Assembly: GCA_965661055.1 (NCBI GenBank)
Contig: CBFICS010000004.1
Span: forward strand, 83,575 to 147,574
Length of the DNA: 64,000 nucleotides
DNA from: CBFHSF01 sp965661055
GTDB lineage: Bacteria; Bacteroidota; Bacteroidia; Flavobacteriales; Schleiferiaceae
Direction of reading: 5' to 3'
Shown piece after piece: positions 35,437 through 44,242 of this stretch. The notes under the pieces are model-generated. The model saw nothing but the letters and a program-made list of their open reading frames with translations, did not search any database and was not told where the DNA came from. The translations under genes were made by a program, and so were the position numbers. The number at the start of each line of letters is the position of its first letter. Position 1 is the first letter of the stretch.

Positions 35437-35628
35437 TTATTCTTCGTTATTTCTTAGCGTTTGAACGTATGCAGCTTTAATTACTTCACTTCTTCTCTTT
35501 ACAGATTTTTTTGTGAATTGCTGACGACTCCTCAATTGACGAACCGTGCCCGTTCTATCAAACTTACGTTTGTAGCGCTTCAGTGCGCGTTCTATTGCTT
35601 CTCCTTCTTTTACTTGTACTACGAGCAT
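35437..35628 (-). CDS. rpsU: Ribosomal protein bS21
   Basis: A 63-residue basic protein of the 30S subunit that in Bacteroidota helps hold the 16S rRNA tail (anti-SD). It reads VVQVKEGEAIERALKRYKRKF, the family opening, and is Lys/Arg-rich throughout. I choose the ATG at 35626-35628, 6 nt after a strong GGAGGTG; a GTG nine bases upstream would overlap that SD. A TACTTTTG promoter element lies just before the SD, so the leader is very short. Confidence 0.96.
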   Translation of the reverse strand: MLVVQVKEGEAIERALKRYKRKFDRTGTVRQLRSRQQFTKKSVKRRSEVIKAAYVQTLRNNEE

Positions 35629-35634
35629 TTTAAA

Positions 35635-35641
35635 CACCTCC
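35635..35641 (-). promoter_or_regulatory. Strong Shine-Dalgarno of rpsU (GGAGGTG)
   Basis: Seven bases match the complement of the 16S 3' end, with 6 nt to the ATG. Most genes here lack an SD. Published work on Flavobacterium links this rpsU SD to autoregulation by bS21; the same control here is inferred. Confidence 0.85.
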
Positions 35642-35655
35642 CTTCATTAGTGGCG

Positions 35656-35663
35656 CAAAAGTA
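35656..35663 (-). promoter_or_regulatory. Predicted -7 element for rpsU (TACTTTTG)
   Basis: A perfect TAnnTTTG match 27 bases before the rpsU ATG. No -33 box at the right distance is seen. Confidence 0.5.
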
Positions 35664-35689
35664 ATCACATATTTCAAATATGGAAACTA

Positions 35690-36838
35690 TTACGAGAAAT
35701 CTTTTAATATATTTTTAGAAATCACCACTTTCTGAATTTCGCTGGTACCTTCACCAATGGTACAAAGTTTAGAATCTCTGTAAAACTTCTCAACTGGGAA
35801 GTCTTTAGTGTATCCGTAACCACCAAAAATTTGAACGGCTTCTACTGAATTTTCTACAGCTACCTCACTTGCAAGGTATTTTGCTTCTGCAGAAATGGTA
35901 GTTACATTTTGTCCTGTATTCTTAAGGTAAGCAGCGTGATACGTTAAAAGCTCTGCAGCATCCACGTTAGTCGCCATATCTGCTAACTTAAAGGCAATGG
36001 CTTGGAAGTTACTGATAGATTGTCCGAATTGCTCTCTTTCTTTAGAGTACTTAATGGCAGCTTCTAGCGATCCTCTAGCAATTCCAATAGATAAAGCTGC
36101 AATAGAAATTCTACCACCATCTAATACCTTCATCGCTTGAATAAATCCTTCACCTACATTACCTAAAACATTCTCTTCAGGGATTCTACAGTCTTGGAAA
36201 ATCATTTCTGCGGTTTCTGAGGCACGCATTCCTAATTTATTCTCCTTCTTCCCACCTGAAAAACCTGGGGCTCCTCTTTCAACCACAAATGCGGTAATTC
36301 CGTGGCTATCTAATAAATCACCTGTTCTAGCCAACACCACGGCAACGTCCCCAGAAATACCGTGAGTAATCCAGTTTTTCGCACCGTTAAGAACCCATTC
36401 ATTACCATCTTTTTTGGCAACGCACTGCATTCTCATAGCGTCTGAACCTGTATTTGCTTCCGTTAACCCCCATGCACCAATCCACTCACCAGTAGCAAGC
36501 TTAGGCAACCAATTCTTCTTTTGCTCTTCGTTTCCGAATTGTAAAATATGGCCTGTACATAAGGAGTTGTGTGCAGCCATTGAGAGGCCCACACTTGGAT
36601 CTACCTTTGCTAATTCAACAATGGCAGTTACATATTCGTCATAGGTTAAACCGGATCCACCAAATTCTTCAGGAACCAAAATTCCTAAAAGTCCAAGTTC
36701 ACCTAGCTTTTTCATGGCATCAATAGGGAAAGTTTGAGCTTCATCCCACTCCATGATATTTGGCTTAATATGTTGTTCACAGAAATCTCTTACCGTTTGG
36801 GCAATCATTTCTTGGGTTTCTGTTTTACCGAAGTTCAT
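35690..36838 (-). CDS. Acyl-CoA dehydrogenase
   Basis: A 382-residue FAD enzyme that introduces the alpha-beta double bond in acyl-CoA. FAD-binding block WGLTEANTGSDA is near residue 118, the ACAD signature GARTGD region is near 170, and GEGTSEIQK near 366 contains the catalytic-base Glu of short- and medium-chain enzymes. YGYTKDFPVEKFYRDSKL precedes it. Chain-length preference cannot be told from sequence. It is followed by no other beta-oxidation gene. It lies 20 bp after the ComEA-like gene on the same strand. Confidence 0.95.
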   Translation of the reverse strand: MNFGKTETQEMIAQTVRDFCEQHIKPNIMEWDEAQTFPIDAMKKLGELGLLGILVPEEFGGSGLTYDEYVTAIVELAKVDPSVGLSMAAHNSLCTGHILQFGNEEQKKNWLPKLATGEWIGAWGLTEANTGSDAMRMQCVAKKDGNEWVLNGAKNWITHGISGDVAVVLARTGDLLDSHGITAFVVERGAPGFSGGKKENKLGMRASETAEMIFQDCRIPEENVLGNVGEGFIQAMKVLDGGRISIAALSIGIARGSLEAAIKYSKEREQFGQSISNFQAIAFKLADMATNVDAAELLTYHAAYLKNTGQNVTTISAEAKYLASEVAVENSVEAVQIFGGYGYTKDFPVEKFYRDSKLCTIGEGTSEIQKVVISKNILKDFS

Positions 36839-36858
36839 TGATATCTAGTATTACGCTG

Positions 36859-37542
36859 TTATTTGGCTTTTTTCACCGATAAATATGGTACAATTTTACG
36901 GAAATTATCTGAGGATATCTCATTTAAGTACCCAATTTCTGACACCGAATCAAAGGGTCTTACTTCTTTTACAAAACGTACAATTGCCTTAGCTTCACGA
37001 TAACTTAAGTAAGGGTGTTTGGCCAGGGAATCAACAGAAAGAACATTTACATCAATCAAATTAACATTTCCTTTAAATGAAAAACGGTTAATTACCCTTT
37101 TGGCAACCACAGAGTCTAAACCGTAAACCTCATAGATTTGATTGGGTGAGTAAAATCCGCCAAGTTTATCTCTAAACTTGAGAATTCTTTTAGACAACAC
37201 AGGACCGACGCCACTAATCTCCATTAGGTTTTCAGCTGACGCTTCAGAAAAAGAAATAATTGGACGTTGATTAGCTATAACCTTCTTATTCTTACTATTC
37301 TCAAAAGACCGTTTAGCCTTTTTGACTTTTTTAGGATAATTAGAAGGTTGTGACTTTTTTACCGGCTCTCGTTGAAAAAGCACAGTGTCATTTACCTGTT
37401 TAGCTAAATATACAACCTCAACGGGTGCGGGATTGGGATTATTAACAAAATAAAATCGAATAATCCAGCTAGACAAACAAATCACAAATAAGACGTAAAG
37501 TCCGCGCCTTTGATTTTTAGAAAAGCTTTTTGATTCAAACAT
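36859..37542 (-). CDS. ComEA-like membrane-anchored helix-hairpin-helix protein
   Basis: A 227-residue protein with one N-terminal transmembrane helix (about 12-30), a Lys-rich linker (60-90), then a helix-hairpin-helix domain (LMEISGVGPVLSKRILKFRDKLGGF near 110, quoted here as its key ISGVGPVLSKRI). A second HhH copy is near 185 (YLSYREAKAIVRF). The fold binds DNA without sequence specificity, and in ComEA helps DNA uptake. In Bacteroidota this type is common; competence is not shown. It is followed by the acyl-CoA dehydrogenase gene at 20 bp. Confidence 0.85.
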   Translation of the reverse strand: MFESKSFSKNQRRGLYVLFVICLSSWIIRFYFVNNPNPAPVEVVYLAKQVNDTVLFQREPVKKSQPSNYPKKVKKAKRSFENSKNKKVIANQRPIISFSEASAENLMEISGVGPVLSKRILKFRDKLGGFYSPNQIYEVYGLDSVVAKRVINRFSFKGNVNLIDVNVLSVDSLAKHPYLSYREAKAIVRFVKEVRPFDSVSEIGYLNEISSDNFRKIVPYLSVKKAK

Positions 37543-37553
37543 TCCTAAAAATA

Positions 37554-37579
37554 AAACATCCCAGTTTCCTGGGATGTTT
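37554..37579 (-). terminator. Terminator after the symporter / small-subunit pair
   Basis: Stem AAACATCCCAG / CTGGGATGTTT with a 4 nt loop. On the minus strand it is followed by TATTTTT. It ends 12 bases before the ComEA-like start. Confidence 0.8.
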
Positions 37580-37603
37580 TTACTCGATTACAATCGATTT
37601 ATA

Positions 37604-37729
37604 TTAATCTTCTTGAGAGTCTGACTCAGAATTAGGCTTTGTATATAAAACCTTATAAAAGAAATATCCTGTCAAGATTGAAACGGTTGCTTGAGTTACA
37701 ACCATGGTTATTAGTGCTGAAGTATTCAT
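37604..37729 (-). CDS. MetS-like small subunit of the sodium symporter, 41 residues
   Basis: A very short gene. It encodes MNTSALITMVVTQATVSILT followed by a single hydrophobic helix that ends in FFYKVLY, then an acidic tail (SESDSQED). The start overlaps the symporter stop as TAATG (37727-37731), so translation is coupled. Single-helix small subunits such as MetS of MetPS occur with neurotransmitter:sodium symporters, which supports a partner role. Sequence similarity to MetS is weak; the role is inferred from position, size and topology. Confidence 0.75.
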   Translation of the reverse strand: MNTSALITMVVTQATVSILTGYFFYKVLYTKPNSESDSQED

Positions 37730-39633
37730 TATAATTCTTCTTTTAATCTTTTTCTATAAGCAATGTAAACTAATAAGGCGATACCTACAAATAATATCGC
37801 TAATAGAGAACGTCCTATATTGGTAAATAGTTTAGTTTTCTTCAATTCTTTTGCCGTTTGCTCATCGGCATTAGCAATTCTATCATTTAATCCATTATTG
37901 GTTAGCTGAGCAATCATAGATGAATTATCTAATTCATACCCATCGCCGTTAAGTAGATCAGAAAACTCACCTGCCCAGTTTTGGAAATCTGAAATAATGA
38001 GTTGCTCTGAGGTTAGAGAATACTTTTTAGTAAGCTCTTTTTCAAATTTTACTTGAGAACCAAATAGGGTTGAAAACTCATTGGCAGATAATGATAATTT
38101 TGTTTTTCCGCTTTTGAGGTTCGTCACTTCAAAGCCGTTTCCGTCAAGGCTGGTTACAATTTCATTTACCATTTGTTTATCTAGGTGTTTTAATTCAATC
38201 ACCTTAATAATTTTTGGTGTAATCAATGATCCTACAAAAACAAATAATAGTAATGCCGGTGTGATATACTTCATAATGAACTTGAAAACATGAGGGATTT
38301 TAATATCTGCTCCCCTATTGATTTCTTTCCACCCTTTGTCAATTCCAAATATCCATGAAAACAGTATAGCTTCAATCAAGGCGAATACCACCAGTGAAAC
38401 GGTACCTCCCCAATAATCATATTGGTCAAAAATGGTTTGATTTAGCACGCCAGAAACAAAAGTGTTTCCAAAAACTGTAGGAAGACCAAATACAAGAATT
38501 ATAGCCCCGAAAGACCAAGCAGCTTTTTTGCGACTCACATTAAATTCATCTTCTAAAAACCCTACCCATGGAGTTCCCATTGCCAAGGAAGAAGTAATAC
38601 CCGCAAAGAATAATAAACCAAACCAGAAAACTCCTGCAAAAGTAGATAAGTAAGGTCCCCATTTATCAAATAAGAAGGGCATGGTTTGGAAAGCCATCCC
38701 GAATCCTGCGTTTTCTCTTACCCAATCAATGCCTAAATAACCTGCAGCAATTGGCACAACGATCATAGATCCCAATACCACTTCCACAAATTCATTGGTA
38801 AACCCTGCAGATACTGCATTTAAGGCAACATCGTCTTTCATTTTTAGATACGATGCATAACAGTGAACTGTACCCATACCTACCGACAATGTAAAGAATA
38901 TTTGACCCGCGGCGGCGAGCCATACTTTGGGGTTACTCAAGGAGTCAAATTGTGGAGTCCACAAAAAATTAAAACCATCCCAGGCATTTGCATCGGGATG
39001 CTCAAGACTAGCCCCTGATTCACCAAGCATTAATCCTTTGATAGCTAAAAAAGCACCGAATAAAAGCAATAACGGCACTCCAATTTTAGCCACTTTTTCT
39101 ACCCCATCAAGTCCTTTAGAAAGAATCCATGTATTTAAAATTAAAACGGCAATAAAAAACAAAACGGCTTCATAAGGAATTCCCGTTGTGCTTTCCCCGA
39201 GTTTTAAATAATCTAAAAAAAAGTCAGCTACTCCACCTTGAGTGAGCCCTTGAAATGAACCAATAATAGAGTGGTATACATAGCTTAAGGTCCAAGATTC
39301 AATGTAGCAATAATAAGAGGCAACGGCAATGTTGGTAAAGATTCCGAACACTCCGATGTACTTCCACATTCTTTTCTTGTTCATGGAATCTAGGATAAAA
39401 GGAGTTGAATGGTGGCCTTTGGAGCCTCCAAACCTACCTATTCCCCATTCCATCCACAGAAGTGGAATTCCCATAAGGACAAAACAAACAAGGTAAGGAA
39501 TTATGAAAGCTCCCCCTCCATTCTGTACGGCTTGTACCGGAAATCTTAAAAAATTACCTAATCCGACAGCATTACCTGCCATGGCTAAAATTAAACCGAC
39601 CCTAGAACCCCAGGACTCGCTATTATTGGTCAT
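37729..39633 (-). CDS. Neurotransmitter:sodium symporter (NSS family) with a large extra loop
   Basis: A 634-residue inner-membrane sodium-coupled transporter, probably for an amino acid. TM1 has the unwound sodium/substrate site (GNAVGLGNFLRFP) and GGGAFIIPY. About eleven helices are in place by residue 472. A soluble charged segment of about 128 residues (474-602) precedes one last helix (608-626). Bacterial NSS proteins are usually 440-520 residues, so this insertion is unusual. A TATATTTG box lies 27 bases upstream. The stop overlaps the start of the 41-residue partner gene. Confidence 0.92.
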   Translation of the reverse strand: MTNNSESWGSRVGLILAMAGNAVGLGNFLRFPVQAVQNGGGAFIIPYLVCFVLMGIPLLWMEWGIGRFGGSKGHHSTPFILDSMNKKRMWKYIGVFGIFTNIAVASYYCYIESWTLSYVYHSIIGSFQGLTQGGVADFFLDYLKLGESTTGIPYEAVLFFIAVLILNTWILSKGLDGVEKVAKIGVPLLLLFGAFLAIKGLMLGESGASLEHPDANAWDGFNFLWTPQFDSLSNPKVWLAAAGQIFFTLSVGMGTVHCYASYLKMKDDVALNAVSAGFTNEFVEVVLGSMIVVPIAAGYLGIDWVRENAGFGMAFQTMPFLFDKWGPYLSTFAGVFWFGLLFFAGITSSLAMGTPWVGFLEDEFNVSRKKAAWSFGAIILVFGLPTVFGNTFVSGVLNQTIFDQYDYWGGTVSLVVFALIEAILFSWIFGIDKGWKEINRGADIKIPHVFKFIMKYITPALLLFVFVGSLITPKIIKVIELKHLDKQMVNEIVTSLDGNGFEVTNLKSGKTKLSLSANEFSTLFGSQVKFEKELTKKYSLTSEQLIISDFQNWAGEFSDLLNGDGYELDNSSMIAQLTNNGLNDRIANADEQTAKELKKTKLFTNIGRSLLAILFVGIALLVYIAYRKRLKEEL

Positions 39634-39659
39634 ATTTGATTATTATTTTGAGATTTCCT

Positions 39660-39667
39660 CAAATATA
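39660..39667 (-). promoter_or_regulatory. Predicted -7 element for the symporter (TATATTTG)
   Basis: A perfect TAnnTTTG match; the leader would be about 23 nt. No -33 box seen. Confidence 0.5.
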
Positions 39668-39707
39668 AAAGTTTATTTGAGGTATAAAGGATGAATTGTT
39701 TTTTCTT

Positions 39708-40610
39708 TTAAGCAAGTGACTGAGATTCAATCAAATCTATGCTTTCAAGTAAGGTATGTGGTTTATAATTAAGTTTTTCTTTGGCTTTGGTGAGAATAAA
39801 ACCTGTTTTTGGAGGCCTTTTGGCCTTTTGATTTAAAGTTTCAGAAGACACTGGTTTAATCAATGACTTATCAAATCCATAATAATCTGCAATGGCTTCA
39901 ACAATTTCTAGAATAGACAGGTACTCCTCACCTGAAATATTAAAAATGCCCGTTTCACCTGTTTTTGCTATTGCCATGCAACCATCTGCAAGGTCTTCGG
40001 CCAGGGTAGGAGTTCTAAATTGATCATTTACCACTGGGATTTCTCTGCCTTGACCTAGTGCGCCTTTTGCCCAGAGGACAATATTTGATCTTGACATACC
40101 TTCTGTTACACCAATTACAAGGACAGTTCTTGCAATTGACCATTTACATTGGGCCTTTTGAACAATCACCTCTGCCATTAACTTAGACTTACCGTAGTGA
40201 CTGATAGGGTTGGGTAAATCTTCTTCTGTATAAGGACCTTCTTCGCCGTCAAAAATAAAGTCAGTTGACAAGTGAATAAGGTGAGCATTTACTGCTTCTG
40301 ACGCTTCAACAATATTTTTTACCGCTTCAATATTTAATTCTTCGCAACCTATTGGATCTTCTTCGCATTGATCAACATTGGTCATGGCGGCGGTATGAAT
40401 AATCACATCAGGCTTTTCAGACCCAATAACCTCAAGTACTTCCAGCCTGTCTGTAATATCGAGTTTGATATATTTAAAACCTGAAACCGAGTGAATTCTA
40501 TTTTCACCTCTTCCGGTGGCAACAATTTCAAAATCGAGATTATTACTGTAGTTTTTAATAATCTTTTGGCCCAAAAGACCATTACTACCAGTGACTAGTA
40601 CCTTCATCAA
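39708..40610 (-). CDS. RmlD-like NAD(P)-dependent sugar-nucleotide reductase
   Basis: A 300-residue short-chain dehydrogenase of the dTDP-4-dehydrorhamnose reductase group. The Rossmann motif VTGSNGLLGQKI is at residue 5. DVIIHTAAMTNVDQCE near 66 and STDFIFDGEEGPYTEEDLPNP near 120 are typical of RmlD; the catalytic YGKSK is near 140. No other rhamnose genes are nearby, so the substrate is not certain. The ATG overlaps the end of the channel gene by 4 bp (ATGA). Confidence 0.88.
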   Translation of the reverse strand: MMKVLVTGSNGLLGQKIIKNYSNNLDFEIVATGRGENRIHSVSGFKYIKLDITDRLEVLEVIGSEKPDVIIHTAAMTNVDQCEEDPIGCEELNIEAVKNIVEASEAVNAHLIHLSTDFIFDGEEGPYTEEDLPNPISHYGKSKLMAEVIVQKAQCKWSIARTVLVIGVTEGMSRSNIVLWAKGALGQGREIPVVNDQFRTPTLAEDLADGCMAIAKTGETGIFNISGEEYLSILEIVEAIADYYGFDKSLIKPVSSETLNQKAKRPPKTGFILTKAKEKLNYKPHTLLESIDLIESQSLA

Positions 40611-41629
40611 TTCTCTTCTATTTGAAAAATGGATTGTAATTTTTTGATTTGTTCTGTGGTGCCCAAAACAAATAATTTTGAGTTTGGAGTTAACTTAAAT
40701 TCGGCACCTGGGTTAATTACATATTGTCCTTCTGAAGTTTTGTAACCAATAACGTTACAACCTGTGCTTCTTCTTATATCTAAATCTCCAATGTTTTGGG
40801 CGTTTGTCCCCATAATATCATTTACCCAAATTTCTTCAATGTTGGTTTCACTTGACCCACCAACAGAAAGATAATCAATAAACTCTACTACATCAGGAGA
40901 CATAATATTATCAGCCATATGCGTTCCGCCTACCTCGTTGGGCATTACTGTAGAACTGGCTCCTGCGGCAAGCAATTTACTTTTTGACGATTGCAAGTTA
41001 ACCCTTGAAACTATTTTTAGCGATGGATTTTGTTGTTTTGCGGTAACTACAACAAATAAGTTTTCAGCGTCTTGGTGTAATGCTGAGATTAACGCTTTGG
41101 CTCTTTTGACTCCTGCCTTTTCTAATACTTCATTAAATGAAGCATCGCCTATTACATACAACAAGTCTTCTAAATTATAGCCGCTTGCTTTGATTTTCTC
41201 CTCATTTACTTCAACCACAACAAAGGGTTGCTTATGGGCTGTCAGTTTTTTAGCAGCCTGAACCCCATTTCTGCCAAAACCGCAGATAATCACATGGTCC
41301 TTAAGTTGATCAATTTTCTTTTGCACTCTAAAATATTTAAAATAGGATGATAAAGTTCCGTCAAAAACCATCTGCACAATAACCGAGGCACCATAGGCAA
41401 AGGTTCCGAAGCTCAATAAAATTAAAAAACTTGTAAAATACTTTCCATATCCCGTAAAGGGTTGCACCTCGTTAAAACCCACTGTAGAAACTGACTGCAC
41501 CGTCATGTATAGAGCATCCTCAAAAGAGTAATTCTCTAAGAACATGTAGCCAACTATCCCCGTAAGGTTTATAAATAATAATAACCAAAGCGCATTGGTT
41601 AGTTTTCGCAAATTCAGTGAGGTTCTCAC
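40607..41629 (-). CDS. Two-TM potassium channel with RCK (TrkA-N/TrkA-C) domain
   Basis: A 340-residue ion-channel protein of the Kch/MthK type. TM1 lies at about 12-32, the pore helix and filter near 41-53, and TM2 at about 62-85. The filter reads TVGFN where TVGYG is usual. The RCK domain follows (HVIICGFGRNGVQAAKKL near 113, a GxGxxG nucleotide or ion site) and a TrkA-C domain fills about 255-340. It is co-transcribed with the RmlD-like gene (4 bp overlap) and with PspC upstream (9 bp). Confidence 0.88.
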   Translation of the reverse strand: MRTSLNLRKLTNALWLLLFINLTGIVGYMFLENYSFEDALYMTVQSVSTVGFNEVQPFTGYGKYFTSFLILLSFGTFAYGASVIVQMVFDGTLSSYFKYFRVQKKIDQLKDHVIICGFGRNGVQAAKKLTAHKQPFVVVEVNEEKIKASGYNLEDLLYVIGDASFNEVLEKAGVKRAKALISALHQDAENLFVVVTAKQQNPSLKIVSRVNLQSSKSKLLAAGASSTVMPNEVGGTHMADNIMSPDVVEFIDYLSVGGSSETNIEEIWVNDIMGTNAQNIGDLDIRRSTGCNVIGYKTSEGQYVINPGAEFKLTPNSKLFVLGTTEQIKKLQSIFQIEEN

Positions 41630-41638
41630 AAAAAAGAT

Positions 41639-41860
41639 TTACAAATCAAAAATTGACGTACGGCGACTATAGGTATAATCCTTAATTTTAATTAAAAATG
41701 CCATTATCAAATAAATGATAAATGGTGAGCCTAAGGCTAAAAAGGAGGAGTAAATAAAGAAAAGGCGAATCCTTGAAGGCTTGATTTTCAATCGTTCACC
41801 TAACCGACTACAAACCTCAAATCCTCTTAACTCAAAAAATGATCTAATCCTATCAATCAT
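41639..41860 (-). CDS. PspC-domain small membrane protein
   Basis: A 73-residue protein. The PspC domain is seen as GFEVCSRLGERLKIKPSRIRL, then a single hydrophobic helix (about 38-58) and a basic tail. PspC proteins sense membrane stress in enterobacteria; such a role here is not shown. The start overlaps the end of DUF2851 by 8 bp, and the channel gene follows after 9 bp. Confidence 0.82.
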   Translation of the reverse strand: MIDRIRSFFELRGFEVCSRLGERLKIKPSRIRLFFIYSSFLALGSPFIIYLIMAFLIKIKDYTYSRRTSIFDL

Positions 41861-43082
41861 AGTTTAATAACCATTGTTTACCTATGCTGCAATGTAAGCA
41901 TTTTTTAGGTTGGCAAAAACTATTATAATGATGAATTAAGGCCTGTGAAGTTGCAGCAGTTTTCTTTTCCACAAATGGTTTAAAGGGTTTTGTTTTTAAA
42001 TTGACCTCAAAAGGCTGATTAACAAGAATTTCATTCGCGAATTCACTTAAGCTTGGCTTTTTTAGCACCTTCGAAAGAAATAATGCGAATGGAGAAAGTG
42101 CATTAATCATTAACATTTTTCTAGAAAATTGCGATAATCCACTTACGTGGTATTTTTGAAAATACTTATTAGGAGTGTTTTCGCCTAGTAACTCTTCAAT
42201 TTCTTGGAGAGATTTATTGATTATTAGCTGGTATAAATTCTGAATTCCTTTAGAAGTTAATAATGCCCACTCAAAGACTTTTATGGATGGAGCTCCATTG
42301 GGACGTAAACGAGAAAAGTTCCAAATAATATTCTGATCTTCTAAACTCAGTTGCTTACTGCGGTATTCAATTTCTTGGATAACATCATTCGAAAACATGG
42401 AAGGAGGAAGTTCTGAAACAGCTAACATGGTCGCTAAAATTTCTTTTTCTCTATTTATCCTTTGAAGAGTTTTCCAAGATACTCTATCAGCAATTCGAGC
42501 CATGGGATAAATATTTGAAGGGTTACCTAATACTTTTCCGATGGTTGAAAACAAGGTTTGGTGCAAATCATGATTATAATGAATATAATCGTTTACAATC
42601 AACTGTGCTTTACTTCGAAGCCTGGTATTTACTAATTCATCAAAGTTTAAGTTAAGGATTATGGGATTCTTATTTAAAAAGCCTTGGCACTTAATTGACT
42701 TACCGAAATCTTTTTTCCATTGAGAAAAAAGGTGGTAATGTTTCTCTTTAATAAATCTTTTTAAAGAAATGGTTGGAAGTATTTTTCCTAAAACAGAAAC
42801 CTCTGCATCATGGCTATATACCAAATGAAGTATTACGGTATGAAATGCTTCATTATCTTGATGTTGATGCGCATACCAATCAGAAGACCTTACATGAAAT
42901 TCAATGTCGCCAACAAGAATTGATCCTTCTATTTTTATTCTTGCGTTTAAAAAATCCGGTCCAGAAAACGTGTTTCTTGTCCCCCTTTCTAAAATCTGAA
43001 GGGTACCATAATCTGAGGTATGAAATTGGTTGGGAATAGCTATGTTATTTTCCCATAAAAAGTATAAGTAATCTTCTGTCAT
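41853..43082 (-). CDS. DUF2851 family protein
   Basis: A 409-residue protein of the DUF2851 family, function unknown. The N-terminal part shows FHTSDYGTLQILERGTRNT, then GPDFLNARIKIEG and GDIEFHVRSSDWYAHQHQ. These look like a nuclease-type fold but I cannot assign activity. The C-terminus has a cysteine cluster (CQPKKCLHC). It heads a four-gene unit: DUF2851, PspC, channel, RmlD-like, all overlapping or within 10 bp. Confidence 0.88.
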   Translation of the reverse strand: MTEDYLYFLWENNIAIPNQFHTSDYGTLQILERGTRNTFSGPDFLNARIKIEGSILVGDIEFHVRSSDWYAHQHQDNEAFHTVILHLVYSHDAEVSVLGKILPTISLKRFIKEKHYHLFSQWKKDFGKSIKCQGFLNKNPIILNLNFDELVNTRLRSKAQLIVNDYIHYNHDLHQTLFSTIGKVLGNPSNIYPMARIADRVSWKTLQRINREKEILATMLAVSELPPSMFSNDVIQEIEYRSKQLSLEDQNIIWNFSRLRPNGAPSIKVFEWALLTSKGIQNLYQLIINKSLQEIEELLGENTPNKYFQKYHVSGLSQFSRKMLMINALSPFALFLSKVLKKPSLSEFANEILVNQPFEVNLKTKPFKPFVEKKTAATSQALIHHYNSFCQPKKCLHCSIGKQWLLNYD

Positions 43083-43125
43083 ATTAGAAGTTAACTAAAA
43101 ATCTAAACGAACAAAAAAAGAAGGA

Positions 43126-44172
43126 TTAATGAATTACATTGAGGTGACCATAAAACTTATGAGCTCTTCCGTAAAAGTCATAAGCAACAATGCTATAAGT
43201 GTAAACTCCGGCTTCAGCTCTAAACCCATTTACGGTTCCATCCCAACCGGTCATGAAATCATCTTTCCAGGAGAATACTTCCATTCCCCACCTATCAGTT
43301 ACTACCGCATTAAATGATTTCACTCCTTTACCAGAAAATACAAAATCATCATTAACTCCATCACCGTTGGGACTAAACGCATTGGGAATATAAAGTTCAA
43401 ATTCGTCTAATACAAAAACTCGTTTTTTTATGGTGTCTCCACAGCCTTCGGTAGAAATAACTAATTCTATCTCTTTTTCACCTTCAGCATAAAACGAATG
43501 AGTTACCTCATTTCTATTCTCAATTAAAACTCCGTCAATATACCATGCGACGTGATGAGTTGTTAAAAAGTAGGAATGACTACTGGTAAAAGTAACTGTT
43601 TCCTTTACATAAGCAGTGTCTTTTGAAACGTTGAAATCTGCAATGGGAGTTTCCAATGCAGTTATATAGTGAAAGGCCGTATCATTTGGGCAAGAGCCAT
43701 TATAAGTTACTAGATATACAACGGTATCTTTGGTTACTTCAAAAGAAATGTTTGGGGTGCTTTTTTGGTTTGACCATTCAAAATCGGTTCCTCCAGATCC
43801 TTGAAGGGTAACCCTTGAACCTAGACAAACTTCATAAGGTCCGGCAATACTAGATTCATTAGGTTCAGTTACATAAACATTGGCTAGGAGAGTATCTGTG
43901 TTACATCCGTTGGAATTAGTAGAAACTACAGAAACTTCATGCAGTCCTACTTGATTCCATTGGATAGTAACGCTTGGTGAATTCGCTCCCTGAATAATAT
44001 TCCCTCCTTGAACCAACCATTGGTATGTGTTACCAGGGATGGTGTCTGTGCTGATGTTAGACGGATTTCCTTGTACACAAAGAGTATCAAGAACAAATCC
44101 ACCTGATTGAGAAAAAGAAACTTTTTCGCAACCAAAAAGCACCAAGAGAAATATGGCAATTGATTTATTCAA
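43126..44172 (-). CDS. T9SS type B sorted surface protein with PKD-like domains
   Basis: A 348-residue secreted protein. The signal peptide covers about 1-22; its LFGC could be a lipobox, but a cut after VSFSQ is equally possible. PKD/Ig-like repeats follow (YQWLVQGG, VTIQWNQVGLHEVSVVSTN, then ADFNVSKDTAYVKETVTFTS). The last 85 residues are the gliding-motility-associated C-terminal domain (IPNAFSPNGDGVNDDF, WDGTVNGFRAEAGVYTY) used by the type IX system (type B signal). No PorP/SprF-type partner gene is adjacent. Function is unknown; probably a surface adhesin. Confidence 0.9.
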   Translation of the reverse strand: MNKSIAIFLLVLFGCEKVSFSQSGGFVLDTLCVQGNPSNISTDTIPGNTYQWLVQGGNIIQGANSPSVTIQWNQVGLHEVSVVSTNSNGCNTDTLLANVYVTEPNESSIAGPYEVCLGSRVTLQGSGGTDFEWSNQKSTPNISFEVTKDTVVYLVTYNGSCPNDTAFHYITALETPIADFNVSKDTAYVKETVTFTSSHSYFLTTHHVAWYIDGVLIENRNEVTHSFYAEGEKEIELVISTEGCGDTIKKRVFVLDEFELYIPNAFSPNGDGVNDDFVFSGKGVKSFNAVVTDRWGMEVFSWKDDFMTGWDGTVNGFRAEAGVYTYSIVAYDFYGRAHKFYGHLNVIH

Positions 44173-44242
44173 TGACAGGGAGTTGAATTAACAAAAAAGG
44201 GGTTGGTAAGGGCTAAAAAAGGGGAATCTACCTCTACTATTT

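Noticed and set aside
35437..35637. GTG start three codons upstream for rpsU
   Set aside because: It would overlap the SD; the ATG at 35626-35628 has perfect SD spacing and the family start.
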